A stretch of DNA of 64,000 bases from Ornithodoros turicata (Eukaryota; Arthropoda; Arachnida; Ixodida; Argasidae), in the NCBI RefSeq assembly GCF_037126465.1, contig NW_026999407.1, forward strand, positions 744,001 through 808,000, given 5' to 3'. This document shows positions 43,046 to 54,350 of this stretch, in pieces; within the stretch, counting starts at the first letter, position 1; every line of letters begins with the position of its first letter. A program made the position numbers and the translations under genes. The notes under the pieces are model-generated. The model did not search any database. It saw only the letters and a program-made list of their open reading frames with translations, and was not told where the DNA came from.

Positions 43046-43687
43046 CCAACTACTTCCGATTTTGCCGCAAGCTTTACGGCACGATTGTGCTTCTGACTTT
43101 CACCTTGTGCTACTTGTTTGATGAGGTGCAGGGCAATAGATCTTTTAACAAAAGCAAGCGCCACCTGTGGCACGCAAGATCTCATGGGCACTTATAGCGC
43201 CTTAGAGCCACAGGGGTGACACAAACCCGCCATTGTTGTGACTACCCCCAAGGGGGTGCTTTTGTCAAAAGTGCCATCTTGTCCTGGTCGAACGTCATAG
43301 AAAACGTCATTTTTGAGGTCATGTGACTTTGTTTACGCGTCGTTTTGCCGCTTACCGACATATTTTCACCGTCATAACACCAAGAGATGACCATAAAACT
43401 ATGCGGTGCTTCTTCCGCAACATGGTAGCCCATTTCACCTCAGTTTACGTACATCGCATCGGCTCGGTAAGTCTTAACGCGCGGTCGTCATCACATCATT
43501 GGAAGCTGTCAACAATACGAGGCTTTATGTGTAAAACTGCGCGTTTTACTGCGGGATTATCGGATAAAAATAATTACCGTGATCGAAAAACATCCAAAAC
43601 GTCGTCCAGAAACAACAACCGCATTGTTTACAAACGGTTTGGCCGCCGATCACGGGCGCCGCCATCTTTAAGGTCACGTGTGCCTTG

Positions 43688-46600
43688 CAGTGTTGCCAAC
43701 ATTCTGAGAAGGCAGCCCGCCAGAATCGCTCCAATATTCCGCCAGAATCCGCTAAATGTGTTCTGCATTCTGCTAAATTCCGCTATGCGTCCAAAGTACA
43801 GTTTAAAAACGGTTCCCTGGAAAGGTCGACGTGCCAGCAGCATTTTCAGGTGGTAGTTGAAAATAATGACGGTGTATATGACTGAAATCAAGACCTCAAA
43901 TTTCTTTACTTGCTTAACCAGTAGTGAGAGAGATGCATAGAGGATAAAACTTAAAACATGGGTATTTCTTTTTTTGTTGTCACATACTGCAACATGGCAG
44001 AACTCCGATTTCTCGCATCTAAATGTACATACGTATGCATACACCAATGTAACGACAGCGCTTCTTGCAAAATAAACAGGTAAACCAAAAAATTATAAAG
44101 AAAATTCGAACTTAGAAAAGAGCGTCAAAAGAGAGGTCATCATCGCAAAAAGCCTGGGTGCTGCTGCTCGATGAAGGTACATCATAACAGGCTAGGGTGC
44201 CGATGTTCCTGACTACTTCTCCTGGGAGGTCATATTCGAAGCAGCCTTTTCCATGACGTCTCAGTCCCGCGCGGATTGTCAAAAGAGCCTCCACCATTTC
44301 AGATTTGAGCTGGTTCCGCAGCTTGTTTTTCACGAGGTTCAACTGACTGAATGCACGTTCTACCTCTGCATTCCAGTAAGGCAGGACCAGCAGTGAGATA
44401 GCGAAGTTAGCTAGCTCCTGGTAGGGATTTTCGTTGCAAGTGTTCCGGTACGATTTGACTTCGCACCAGAATGCCTGTGTCGTCGAAGTCTTCTTCCATT
44501 CCACCAGTGTAATGTTCCTCCTCTGGTGCTCGATCTTTTCAATGTCGGCGGAGTCCACGTTCAAAGCTTCCAGTAGCGGCACAATTGGCTCTTTTAGTAC
44601 ACTTAGTGATTTCTGGACGGACAACAGAGACATCTTGCTAAGTACGTCGATGTTCCCTGGAAGACGCTGTCTTATTTGCTCTACCAGAACAACGATGAAC
44701 TTAACGCAACGTGATCTTATCGTCAGCTCTTCATGGGACGGCATTCCACTTTCTTTCATTTCCCGCATTTGTTTTTCAAAAAGGTAGCCTAGGTATGGCT
44801 TGGGGTCCAAGTTTCCCTCTAAAGTCGAGGTCAATGGACAGAGTTTTGCCGTTGGCACCACTACCTTCTTGAACAAGGACGTAAGGAGGAGAGTTAGATC
44901 GCTCAAAAGCCTTGTTTGGTCAGCATCATTGGCCTCGAATGCTTTGTTGGCTCTTTGCACGTCCGCGAGTATTGGCCTCAAGAAAGTTAAGTACGCAAGG
45001 TTCGTATTGTCACTGAACATCGCGTACAATAACTCTGCTGCATAGCACTTTTCAGAGAGCCTCACTGTCTGTGAGTCAGTCCTCAGTGTCTGTGAGTGAG
45101 TCTGTGAGTCTTCAACTCGAGCCACTGGTCCAGGACTCTAGCAACTACACTTTCAATGGACAGCCATCTCGTTGAGCATGCTTGTAAAATTTTTAGCGGC
45201 TCTTTTCCCTCGTTGATGAGACCATACAGTTCCCTGTACGCCAGCTGCCTCGCAGAAGAACGAGAAAACCAGTTGTATGTCTCACTGATGAGATATTCAA
45301 TATTTCTTGGCAGTGCATCGGAGGCTGCAGAAACAGAGAGTTGAAGGGAATGGCAGACGCAGCGGATCAGGATCAGTGTAGGTATTCCCTCTTTCAGTTT
45401 TTGATACACGTCACTGTTCACCCCGACCATCACGCTCGCGTTGTCCGTACCTAGCCCTCTCATTTTCCCTGCTGCGAGGTCGTACTTTTTGAGCATGGAC
45501 ATCACTGCACAGACAATGCTGTTGGCGTCGCATTTCTCCAACACGGAGAGCCAAAGGAATGTTGTGACGATCCTGGACGTTTTCTCGCTGAAGTATATTA
45601 TTGATATAGCCAGCAGCTTCCTTACACTGATATCGGTGGATTCGTCTATTATCAAACTGTAGAAAGAATCGCCTATGTCATGTGCGAGGTCTTCCATGAA
45701 GTGTGGAAAAATCACATTCTTGAGCACTGCTGAACACTTGGTGCAATGCATTTGATATTGCTTTGCGGCTACACTGTCAGGAAATCTTTTCTTGTACAGT
45801 TCGCACAGATGGTCTGCAGTGAGTATGGAACTGTGCTCAGCAATAAAAAGCGCAGTCCTGCCTTCCGCTTCATGTGCTGCGTCGGCTTTCGCAGGTGCGA
45901 AACTAACTGTTTGTTGTCCTGACGCAAAATGTCCTACCGCTTTCTTATGGTTTAGGCTGTTGCAGTGCGCCTTGAGGTCAGAGTACTTGCAACCGATCGC
46001 ACATCCACAATACCGACACTCGACCGTTTCACTACCATCTACTCCTGCTTTCGATCGCAACCAGGACCTTAAAAGTGGGTCCCTGAGCCACTCCTTGCGG
46101 AACTTCTGCGTGCAGGTCACCTTTGGCATGCTGTGAGAGTTGGAAACACGCACTACATACAGCCTAGTCGGAAGACGCACATGGAAACCACAGACGCTCC
46201 CCAAAAACGAAACCGCACGCTGCAGGGGAGGGCGATGTGGCTGACGGAAAACGGAGACGCGTTTCGTAAAGTTTTCTATAAAAATGCTATATTAGCTTTT
46301 GTTTTTCTTTTTTATGTAAAGCATTGCGTCATGCTTTGTCCAACAAATGTTACAATCGCACCGCCTCCCGTAACCAGAAACGCCAGAAACAGAAACTATC
46401 GCTGCACGGCTGGAGCTTGGCTCGGTAGTTTCGGATTGAGTGGTAACATGTGCGCCAGCCGCCGCTGGTACATTTTGACACGCCGCCGCCACTTTGAAGC
46501 CGGTATGCAGATGTGCAGATGGCCTCATCGCACCTGCAGCAAGTCTCTGACCATGTCGCTGACGCAACTGTGACACGTGGCGCTGCCGCGCATAAACTTG

Positions 46601-46809
46601 CGCATACGTTGGCGTACGCAACGGTGCCACCTGATACATCACAAAGAAGGGAGACTGAGCGTACATTGAGAACGAGTTCCGCTAGAATCCGCTAAATTTT
46701 GTCAAGAAATCGCTAAAATATCCGCCAGCCGCTAAATTCAAAAATAGCCCGCCAAATGCAAATTGAATCCGCCAGATCTAGCGGGAAATCCGCTAAATTG
46801 GCAACACTG
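43688..46809 (-). mobile_element. Complete hAT DNA transposon
   Basis: Ends CAGTGTTGCCAA... and ...TTGGCAACACTG are inverted, flanked by the 8-bp duplication GTGCCTTG (43680-43687 and 46810-46817). This is the classical hAT signature. Subterminal regions contain repeated CCGCTAAAT/CCGCCAGA words, a typical transposase-binding arrangement. It carries one transposase gene on the minus strand. Length 3,122 bp. Confidence 0.95.
44112..46131 (-). pseudogene. hAT transposase (one frameshift)
   Basis: The start at 46131 is followed by a KFRKEWL..DPLL segment and a zinc-finger C-x2-C...H-x4-H (ECRYCGCAIG...HCNSLNHKK). The catalytic region has LIIDESTDIS (first Asp) and GLGTDNASVMVG (second Asp). The C-terminal dimerisation region has LVLPYWNAEVERAFSQLNLVKNKLR. 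At 45,083-45,125 the frame shifts within a short GTGAGTCTGTGAGTC tandem repeat, which seems to have expanded. Otherwise the gene is whole. hAT transposases excise and reinsert the element with 8-bp duplications. Similar proteins have been domesticated as ZBED/ZMYM-type host genes. Confidence 0.92.
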
Positions 46810-46817
46810 GTGCCTTG

Positions 46818-47305
46818 ACGTTTGCTGTGACATGCGGCCAGGACCTGTCCAGGATGCATTGCGTTCGCCCAGCACGCTCTTCGTCTACGGAGCAATACAT
46901 TGGATGCAACCCCTGTGCTTAGAGCATTGCGAGACGGACAGAGGAGGAGGTAGAAGAACAACAACATTCCCAGTGTACATCAGCCGGGGTAAACCATAAC
47001 CGAAGCAGACGACGGAGCAGTGTCGCTCAAAGTTCCCATGCTGCTTTGCGCATCTTTGTAAAATCGTCTATTGTGTCGTGCATGTATACTAAATCTTCAC
47101 TTTTAATGCTCGTCTAGTGAAGCCTCATTTGCTGGGAAATAATTCTGAAACTTAGTTTATCGCGTAGGCAATGAAAGAATCCTGCCGCAAGCTTTGTATT
47201 TGACGATCGTAGCAATGGCTTGAGCCAAAGTTTATCATTGCTTGTGATTCATATTTAGGTATCCGAGAACACTACAAGGGGTTGGCGTTGATGGACAATG
47301 TTAAG
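46818..47305. other. No recognisable gene
   Basis: Flank of the hAT element, probably the interior of the older element bounded by the AGTAGTTA blocks. Confidence 0.4.
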
Positions 47306-47460
47306 TAGTTATAGATGTAGTTAAACTACATTGCAGTAATTAAAGAAGTAGTTTTAACTACTCCCCTGAAAAGTAGTTGAACTACTAGTTAAACTACTCA
47401 GTCGCAAAGTAGTTAGTAGTTATAGTTAAACTAATGTAGAAGTAGTTAGTGGCCATCACT
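47306..47460. repeat. AGTAGTTAACTACT-rich subterminal block (right)
   Basis: Partner of 42,898-43,045, with the same words in inverted order. It ends AAGTAGTTAGTGGCCATCACTG, whose reverse begins CAGTGATGGCC, a plausible hAT-type terminus. Confidence 0.5.
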
Positions 47461-47727
47461 GATGGCAGGAAGAGGAGAAGTTGGTGATGATATCACAACA
47501 CTGCGTCGCTCAGAGAGGACGATTGGGTTAGGACGAAGACTGTATAGTAATGTCTTTGTAAATGTTGGACCGGCTGTGATGATATATTCCTCCAGTGTTG
47601 GTGAAACCCAAGAGCTTAAAGGAGGGCTGGCGCTTTCGCATGAGAACCAAACATTTTTAGAGAAAGCTTCTATGAGGACAATATCTCTGTATTCATTGCT
47701 TCGCTCACCTTTTGTTTCTTCCTAAAG

Positions 47728-47770
47728 TGGCTGCAGCTGGAAGCCTGAACAAGGATGTGTGGATCTTGGG
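47728..47770 (+). CDS. Exon 2B of the cysteine-rich secreted peptide family
   Basis: A 43-nt exon between a TTTGTTTCTTCCTAAAG acceptor and a GGGGTAAGT donor. One base completes a split codon, so phase 2 in, and the exit is phase 0, exactly as in exon 2A. It contains Cys residues and ends GC-x-DLG like exon 2A. It joins in frame to exon 3B at 51,204. No signal-peptide exon of its own was found between 40,990 and 47,728. Confidence 0.6.
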
Positions 47771-48450
47771 GTAAGTTAATCTTCGAAACATCCCTTTTTA
47801 TACATAATTTTCATCTATGAGACAGTGTTGTGGATGAAAAGCCTGTTTCACATAAAGTTCCATGTGTTTCATTCCCAGTTACGTTTACGTTCATTTTACA
47901 CCAGGGGTAAAATTAAAACACTTATGACTAATTCCACGATCTGATTCGGGTGGTAAGGCGGTCTAGATGAGAACCATTTCAAAATTAAAAAAAAAAAAAA
48001 AAAGCCGCCACCTTCTAGCTCAGGAGTTGTGGGAAAGGTCTGCGAGCTCGCACTCCAAACTCCGACCGAAGTGAGATGATTCTGATTGAATATCCAAACA
48101 CAGAGCGAGCAGATCCCGATCCGATGCTCATAGCCTTGAGAGCCTTGGAGCCAGCTCCGTGACAGAGGTGTGCGCCGATGCCGTTTTTGTCGGCGGCGGC
48201 GTTGGGTCTATTTTAAGCCGGCGGCAACGGCGTTCAGCATGAACAGGTGGCCCAAACTCAGCCCGGATCACCATCAAACGAGGGAGGCTGTCATATTGTG
48301 TCCCATGGTTGTCTGACCGGAGCTGACGTAGCCAGCTAGTTGTGGCGGCAGAAATGGCAACGATGTAAGGGTTCGGTTTTTTTCTGCTTTGTGTTGCTCA
48401 TACCAAAGAAAACTTTCTTACGTGAGTGAACAAAACGATTAAAAACAGTT
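47771..48450. other. Intron 2B, repeat-derived, no gene
   Basis: A poly-A run near 47,985 and a GAGCTCGCACTCCAAACTCC-type repeat body. No coding sequence recognised. Confidence 0.4.
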
Positions 48451-49377
48451 GAGAGTTTTAGTAGACGGCCGTTCCGTAACGCACGGAACGTTAACGCAGA
48501 GTACGTAGTTCTCTACCGTGAAACGGATAGAAAGAGATTTTTAGCAGATCGTTAGGCAACGCTACGAACGGCACTGTAAGAACTGTCTTGCCATCCAACG
48601 GCCATGAACTACCGTTCTCAAGTTGTCTGGGCATCTGTTTCTGAACAAACTGCCTAATAGAACTACGTTTTCGTGCTTTGTTCTTGTTTTCTTTGCGTTT
48701 AAAAATTATTTTGATGTTCCACCAACAAACGAAAGGACAACGGACACCCCCTCTCGGTCAGTTCACCGCTATCACTCGCCGTTATGGCGGACGCTGCTGC
48801 TCGCTCGGACTCGCAGCATCCAGAGACCAGAAGTTTGTGTTTTCGTATGGTATACAAGGTATACAGCTTCTTTTAAGAAGATGTAGTCCCTCGTACTGAA
48901 GCGCAGTCTCGTAGCCTTCACTTCGGACACAGTCGACGAGGTGTTGCAGGGAGTCACGTAGTTTTATGCAACGAAAACAACGTAGAGGCCGGAATGTAAA
49001 AAGATGAGCCGATCGTTCCAACGTGAAACGCGGAAGCCACGTTATCGTTCGCGCTGCTCGCGCTCTTGCTCACGTGGAGAACAGCGTTCCTTCCGTTCGC
49101 TGCGTAACGGTCCACTAAAACTCTGTAAGATGAGCCGATCGTTCCAACGTGAAACGCGGAAGCCACGTTATCGTTCGCGCTGCTCGCGCTCTTGCTCACG
49201 TGGAGAATAGCGTTCCTTCCGTTCGCTGCGTAACGGTCCACTAAAACTCTGTAAGATGAGCCGATCGTTCCAACGTGAAACGCGGAAGCCACGTTATCGT
49301 TCGCGCTGCTCGCGCTCTTGCTCACGTGGAGAATAGCGTTCCTTCCGTTCGCTGCGTAACGGTCTACTAAAACTCTC
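48451..49377. mobile_element. Non-autonomous element with GAGAGTTTTAGTAGAC ends and internal 126-bp repeats
   Basis: The left end GAGAGTTTTAGTAGAC (48451-48466) is the inverse of the right end (49362-49377), and the similarity continues into GTTACGCA...GAACG. Near the right end sit three 126-bp tandem copies. No transposase. No clear target duplication. Confidence 0.65.
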
Positions 49378-49380
49378 TAG
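49003..49380. repeat. Three tandem 126-bp repeats, open on both strands
   Basis: Copies start at 49003, 49129 and 49255 with GATGAGCCGATCG. The period is 42 codons, so frames run through all copies: Ser/Ala/Asn/Val-rich on the minus strand and Arg/Ser-rich on the plus strand. Copies differ by only a few bases, so the array is young. Likely non-coding subterminal repeats. Confidence 0.9.
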
Positions 49381-49381
49381 T

Positions 49382-50560
49382 ATGAGTTGCGTACTCCTCT
49401 ATTTAATGCGGAATCACCCCAATGTATTCTCACGTATTCTCTACTTGATGTTCTACCATGAACGTGACACGGCTCGGCACTTCCTACTTTTGCGTGCTCA
49501 TATACCCCGTCACCCGCTCCGCAAGAAAATTCGATACCGCCCTGAAAGCGACTTTATCGAGTTGCGCAGAGAACACGCCAGCGTCTCACAGGCTTCGTAA
49601 CACCGCAAGAATCTCCCTGGCCTCTGACGGTACCACTGACCTTCGTAAGCCTTCCGAACCTTCTGTAAAGAAGAGATCAGGTTCCCCCTCAAGTCCTTCG
49701 AGCCCATTTTTATGCTCTAGTAGAGGAGAAGTTTTATACGTCTACAGCAGCATACGCAGTTGGCGCATCCAGAAACGGCAAGTGTGCCTCGGCATTCGTC
49801 ATCCCATGAGAGGGCGTCGCGCAAGGACGACGCCTTTTACACCCAACCTCATGAACAGCTGCGGAGCTCTATGCCTTCCTTTTCTTTCTGGCAGCACATC
49901 GTTGAATTTAACCCTCAGGAACGGGCAGTCTTCACTGACTCAAAATCTGCGCTGCAAGCTATTGAAAATTCCGGCATTCGAGGCTCATCCGCACCCCTAG
50001 TCGCGGATATGTTAATGGCTTACCACCCTATGTACGAAGAAGCCACAGGCTGGTTCTCCAGTGGGTTCCAGCCTATTGTGGTGTCGTCGGGAATGAACAG
50101 GCCACCGCAGAAGTACCTCTCTCGTACCAGAAGCGGACCAGTATGGCACTGCTGAGAGGAGACCGCCGTTCCACTCTGCGACGCCCCATGACACTCCTGG
50201 AAACTGACCCCCCATCTATGCTGAGCAGAGTTGATCCAACGCTTGCTTTGCTGCTTTGCAAGATGCTGCATTAATTCACCGAATGCGACTCGATGTGGCT
50301 TTTACAGTCCAGTGGCGTTAGCGCTTGAGACAAGTTGACTCTCCTAGATGCTGTCACTGCGGTCACATTCTTCTTCATTGCCCGCACTACCAACCTTACC
50401 GAACCGCACTCTTCGGGTCCCTTAGTCAGCAGGACTCTCGTCCCTTCTCCCTATCAAAAATGCTTGGTCCCTGGCCGAATCCAGCCCATCAACGCAAGTT
50501 GTTGTTGTTGTTGTTTTGTCTCGCCTTTTCGTTTCTTGTCTTTGCTAGAGCGCTTTGTTT
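49382..50560 (+). pseudogene. LINE ORF2 C-terminal fragment: RNase H and zinc knuckle (I-like group)
   Basis: The frames show an RFYHERDTA-type RT tail, then the RNase H domain (CASAFVIP; the catalytic Glu region is degraded; VFTDSKSALQAIENSG with catalytic Asp; then WVPAYCGVVGNEQATAE with the His and Asn-Glu block). After that comes a CRHCGH...LLHCPHY zinc knuckle. Frameshifts and stops are numerous. RNase H plus CCHC-type tail is typical of the I group of LINEs. The orientation is opposite to the LINE at 52,036-61,330, and the host peptide exon 3B lies between them. Confidence 0.85.
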
Positions 50561-50569
50561 GATGGATGA

Positions 50570-51203
50570 GTACCAAGTAGACCAATTCCTCCTTTCAATG
50601 ACCTCCCAGGACATCGCGGTTTCCTGTAGCCAACATACTTCAGCTAACCTTGGTCTCACTACAGCACTATTTTCCTACACTGTAACGACTCGGATGAACA
50701 TCGAAAAACTGCGAAGCTGACACGTTGCTCAGTGATATCCTGCTTGGAAATACGGTCATTCTAAGCGATAAAAAACTCCAATGCAAGAAAACATGTTTTT
50801 ATATATCTCATGCAAGGGGATCTGTCCCCTTATTGCACTGGGTTCTTTATCGTTTTTAGAATGAACCACGAACCCCGTCCGAATTTTAACTTTATTTCCA
50901 TTCCACCTTTGTGACTTCGACATACTTCATTGTTTTTTTCGTCTACATTTATTTCATTCCTCAGACTTCGCGGGCGTGAGCTTTCAGTTTGCAATTTGTG
51001 ATTTTGGTGTTGTGAATTTTGATATTGGAGTTTTTAACGCTGGGAGATCGTGGCATACCATCTCTGGAAAACCATAACGCACATATCATATTCATTCTTT
51101 TTCATTTTGCATCAACCGCACCGACCCTTCTTGACACATATTCTAGGCGTGGCGGTTTTCTCTGCTATTTCTGTAATATTGAAATCGTTTTTTTGTCTCG
51201 CAG
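50570..51203. other. Intron 2B, distal part
   Basis: Nothing recognised apart from (GTT)n at 50,499-50,516 just before it and AT-rich intronic sequence. Confidence 0.4.
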
Positions 51204-51317
51204 TGTTATGAGGGAAAGTCTGGCTTACCAACCTGCGGTGAGGGATGCGTATGCTCCAAAAAATGGTGTGCTGGTAGTGGTGGGAGCATTTGCAAGAAGA
51301 TAAGTACAACCGGATGA
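51204..51317 (+). CDS. Exon 3B (last exon) of the cysteine-rich secreted peptide family
   Basis: It begins in phase 0 with a Cys codon after a TTTTTTTGTCTCGCAG acceptor, 37 codons to TGA. The length is the same as exon 3A and the spacing is C-x9-C-x3-C-x1-C-x4-C-x7-C with a following Lys-Lys. Positions other than Cys and a few Gly/Ser/Lys are different, as expected for rapidly evolving secreted peptides. AATAAA at 51,340. The ORF is also open in another frame, but only this one keeps the cysteine pattern. Confidence 0.7.
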   Translation, partial: CYEGKSGLPTCGEGCVCSKKWCAGSGGSICKKISTTG

Positions 51318-51339
51318 GCATCGAACCGACTGGCCATGC

Positions 51340-51345
51340 AATAAA
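51340..51345 (+). terminator. Polyadenylation signal after exon 3B
   Basis: AATAAA 23 bp after the stop. The preceding GATGAGCATCGAACCGACTG matches the 3' UTR of exon 3A at 18 of 20 positions. Confidence 0.6.
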
Positions 51346-51604
51346 TGCTGCAGCGCATACCACTTGTCCATTTTGTACCTTATTCTTATATATCACGCGT
51401 TACCAACTGTCACATTAAGAGTGCTCCCGTTTGAACGAGGGAACAACATTTTTGATATCAGTGCAAAAAGCACCATCGGAATTTGTCAGCTAACTTTGGA
51501 AATATTATCCTTCAGACTTTACACAGCTGTTGCATTTGCTGAGCATGTATTCAAAGCACGATGGAAGTTGATGCTCTGAGGCTGGTTCTGGTTCTGAGTC
51601 ACTG

Positions 51605-51690
51605 GACAGGCGTGTTAGCTTAGCTCAATTGGTAGCCCTGGATCGGTAACCAAGAAGATGTGGGTTCGAGTCCTACAGCTGGCTAACCGT
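51605..51690 (+). ncRNA. tRNA-derived SINE, copy 1
   Basis: TAGCTTAGCTCAATTGGTAG (box A region) and GGGTTCGAGTCC (box B) with an intervening CGGTAA anticodon-loop-like word. The head resembles a tRNA, most like tRNA-Thr by its GGT triplet. Flanks match copy 2. Confidence 0.65.
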
Positions 51691-51934
51691 TTCAGGGACT
51701 TCCTTCTTTCATCATTAATTTCTTCTTAGACACTTGAGGCTTTCTGTGTTTGTCCTTCTCTGTGTTCCAGCTTCAGAACATCAATTTCTATCGCGTTCAA
51801 CAGATGCCGCTTGCGTCGCCCCGTCGTGTGAATGTGTGTGTGTGTGAGTGAGAAAACATGTAAGAATGGAAGTGGAATGAGAGAGTGAGTGGATGTGGTT
51901 TGTCCCTTCAAATGACGCACCCTTGGAAGTCACT

Positions 51935-52030
51935 GGGGAGGCGCGATAGCTTACCTTAATTGGTAGAGCGCCGGACCGGTAATCCAGAAGATGTGGCTTC
52001 TAGTTCATTCAGGGCTGGATGTTCTGAGTG
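51935..52030 (+). ncRNA. tRNA-derived SINE, copy 2
   Basis: Second copy, sharing TCACTGG..AGGCGYGWTAGCTTA...AATTGGTAG and CCGGTAA.CCAGAAGATGTGG with copy 1. Box B is mutated (GCTTCTAGTTC). Confidence 0.65.
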
Positions 52031-52035
52031 GCCTC

Positions 52036-54037
52036 TCACTCTAAGTGCGTACGACGCTGAAAGGTAGAACCCACGTCTCTCCAACGACCACTCGTTGGAT
52101 TCGACGTATATGCTCTCAAGCGGTGACGTGCGAAAGGCACAAGTATTAACCGCAACTCCCGGCGGTGTACTGGGTGCAAAATCTTGAAAACTGATTCAGA
52201 TTTAGGGGCAGATCCATAGACAACGCTCCCGTAGTCCAATCTAGACCTCACCGTCGAAATGTAAACTCTATGCAACGTGCCACGATCCGCTCTCCAGGAT
52301 CTGTGTGACAACACCTTTAAGAGGCCTAGGAACTTGATGCATTTAGTTTTAAGGCTCTTAATGTGAGGTAAGAAAGTAAATTTGCTGTCAAAGGAGTCAA
52401 AGGTTTGCTGTCAAAATGCAAGAAATTTGTGCTCACCCTTCACAGCAAGGTCCTGTCCATTCAGCTAAAGATTATGTGGAAGAAGCATTCTTCTGACACT
52501 AGAAAGGTGAACACAGATAGATTTCTCATGCGAGAACTTAAACCCATTCTCGAGAGACCATGTGGTAAGCTTGTTTGGAGCTAGCTCCATCTGACGCTCA
52601 CATATTGCTGGATTCGTAGAAGAGAAGGACATCTGAATCTTGTCACTGTATAACGAGCATGACATGGAACGAAGCATTACACTGGCTACTGAATTGATTT
52701 CCAAAAGAAGCAGAGTAACACTAAGGACAGATCCCTGTGGCAGTCCATTCTCTCGAACCAAAAGACGAGATAGTGTCATTCCGAGCCGTACTCGGAACGT
52801 CCTGTTTTGAAGGAAGCATGTTATGCACCTAAGAAGGCGCCCCCTGATCCCAAAAGGGTCTTACGCCAGTAGCGTACGCCTTTTCAAGGTCAAAGAACAG
52901 CGACAGGCAGTGTTGCCTTCGGTCGAAAGCTTCACGGATCATTGTTTCTACTCGAATGAGGTGGTGTGTTGTGAAACGTGAACGTGTGCACGTCCGGGGA
53001 GAAAAGCACACTGCAGTTCAGAAAGACATTTGTTTTCCTCAAGGAAATTTTCGACCATTCTCGACCATTTTCCATACGCTCAAACGTTTTGCGATGCAGC
53101 TCGTGCGAGCGATAGGCCGGTAGCTAGTTGGATTGAATGGATCTTTCCCAGGTTTCAACAGTGGAACAACGATAGCGGTTCTCCATGCGGATGGTATTGT
53201 GCTGTTTCGATGTTTCAGACAAGTGTTGAAGCATGGAATATGTTACGCGGTCTGGACCAGGTGCGGTAACCTTTGTTGAAGATAAGGACCTTTGAAGCTC
53301 TATCATAGTAAACGGCTGTCCCCGCCATTCATTCGAATTGTCTGCTTTTCAGCAGTCGCTTTAATCTTCAGGAAATCTTTACTATAATGAGACGAGTGAG
53401 AAATGCTTTGGAAATGCTCCCCAAGTGCGTTAGCCTGTTCTTCTAGGCTTTCGCATACCTGACCGTTAACTTCGAAAAGAGGAATGGAATGACTGATATG
53501 TTCTCCTCTGATTTTGCCAAGTCTGTCCCATACCACATTGGACAGGGTATTACAAGACAGAGAAGATACAGAGGTGCGCCCAGAGGACCGTTTTAACTTG
53601 TTCGCGTGTCCACCTGGCCTTAGCTCCTGCCTTTTTGAAGAGTAAAGGGTTTTGTGATGTGAGGTACCTCCGAAATGTGCCCCACGCAGGTTTTTGAAGT
53701 TTGCGAGTTCCCTCGCATTCACTATTCCACAAGGGGTAAGGTCGCCTTCGGAGACGACCAGAAGTCTGGGGAATGAATTGTGTTGCTGCATCAAGGATGA
53801 TGTTGCTAGCTTCCTCGATCGTCACCCTATCAATAGGAATCAGAGAGAGGTCACATTTTTCAGAAAACTGATTCCAGTCGGCTATTTCAAATTTCCATAT
53901 GGGAGGGCGTGTCGTCAGAGTGTCGACTAGAGTAAGGTATTTTAACACCACTGGGAAGTGGTCACTCCCAATTGGGTTTTGTTTTACAGTTCATTCTATC
54001 TCTTGAAACAAGCATGGGCTGCAAAAAGACAGGTCTA
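52036..54037 (-). pseudogene. I-like LINE ORF2, reverse transcriptase part
   Basis: Minus-strand frames from 54,037 down give a WKFEIADWNQFSEKC linker, a GKIRGEHI connection, an APGPDRVTYSMLQHL motif, FFDLEKAYATG (RT motif with catalytic Asp), LPQGSVLS, a palm box reading YSDK where YADD is expected, and a thumb with SRLDYGSVVYGSA. Many frameshifts. It joins in order to the endonuclease at 58,528-59,105 once the LTR element at 54,042-58,523 is removed. Confidence 0.88.
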
Positions 54038-54041
54038 AGGC

Positions 54042-54329
54042 TGTGGCAGATTTCTTATCTGCCAGATATGCCGGCATCCCGTGCTACGAACTTGGGGGGG
54101 GGGGGGGGGCGTGGCCTTTTTCTTATTTAAGGCAGGTAGCCTGGCCTTGGAGGTCATTCTTGGACGGGGTAAAATCGCGGCAAGAAGTGTTCGTCGCTCT
54201 GGTTGCTCGACTGTTTGAAGGGGAATAAACCTGGTATGTTCGTTTGAATCTGCTTTTGTGCTGCTTGTTCCTTCGCGCACGGAACGGACGGGTTGACGCC
54301 CTGAGGTTGTGGGAACGTAGGTTTCCACA
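54042..54329 (+). repeat. 5' LTR
   Basis: 288 bp, starts TGTGGCAGATTTC and ends TTTCCACA, with an AATAAA near 54,224. It contains an expanded G-run (54,091-54,109) absent from the 3' LTR. Confidence 0.93.
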
Positions 54330-54331
54330 AC

Positions 54332-54350
54332 TGGCGCCCAACGTTTGGGG
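54332..54350 (+). other. Primer-binding site (tRNA-Lys type)
   Basis: TGGCGCCCAACGTTTGGGG begins 2 bases after the LTR and closely matches the complement of a tRNA-Lys 3' end. Confidence 0.7.

Noticed and set aside
45792..46573. Plus-strand ORFs of 114 and 146 codons
   Set aside because: They are antisense shadows of the hAT transposase and its TIR region.
49003..49380. CRISPR-like array
   Set aside because: The period is 126 bp with no spacers between repeats. This is a eukaryotic tandem repeat in a transposon.
51605..52030. Functional tRNA-Thr genes
   Set aside because: Acceptor stems do not pair, box B is mutated in one copy, and the copies share non-tRNA flanks, so SINE is the better call.
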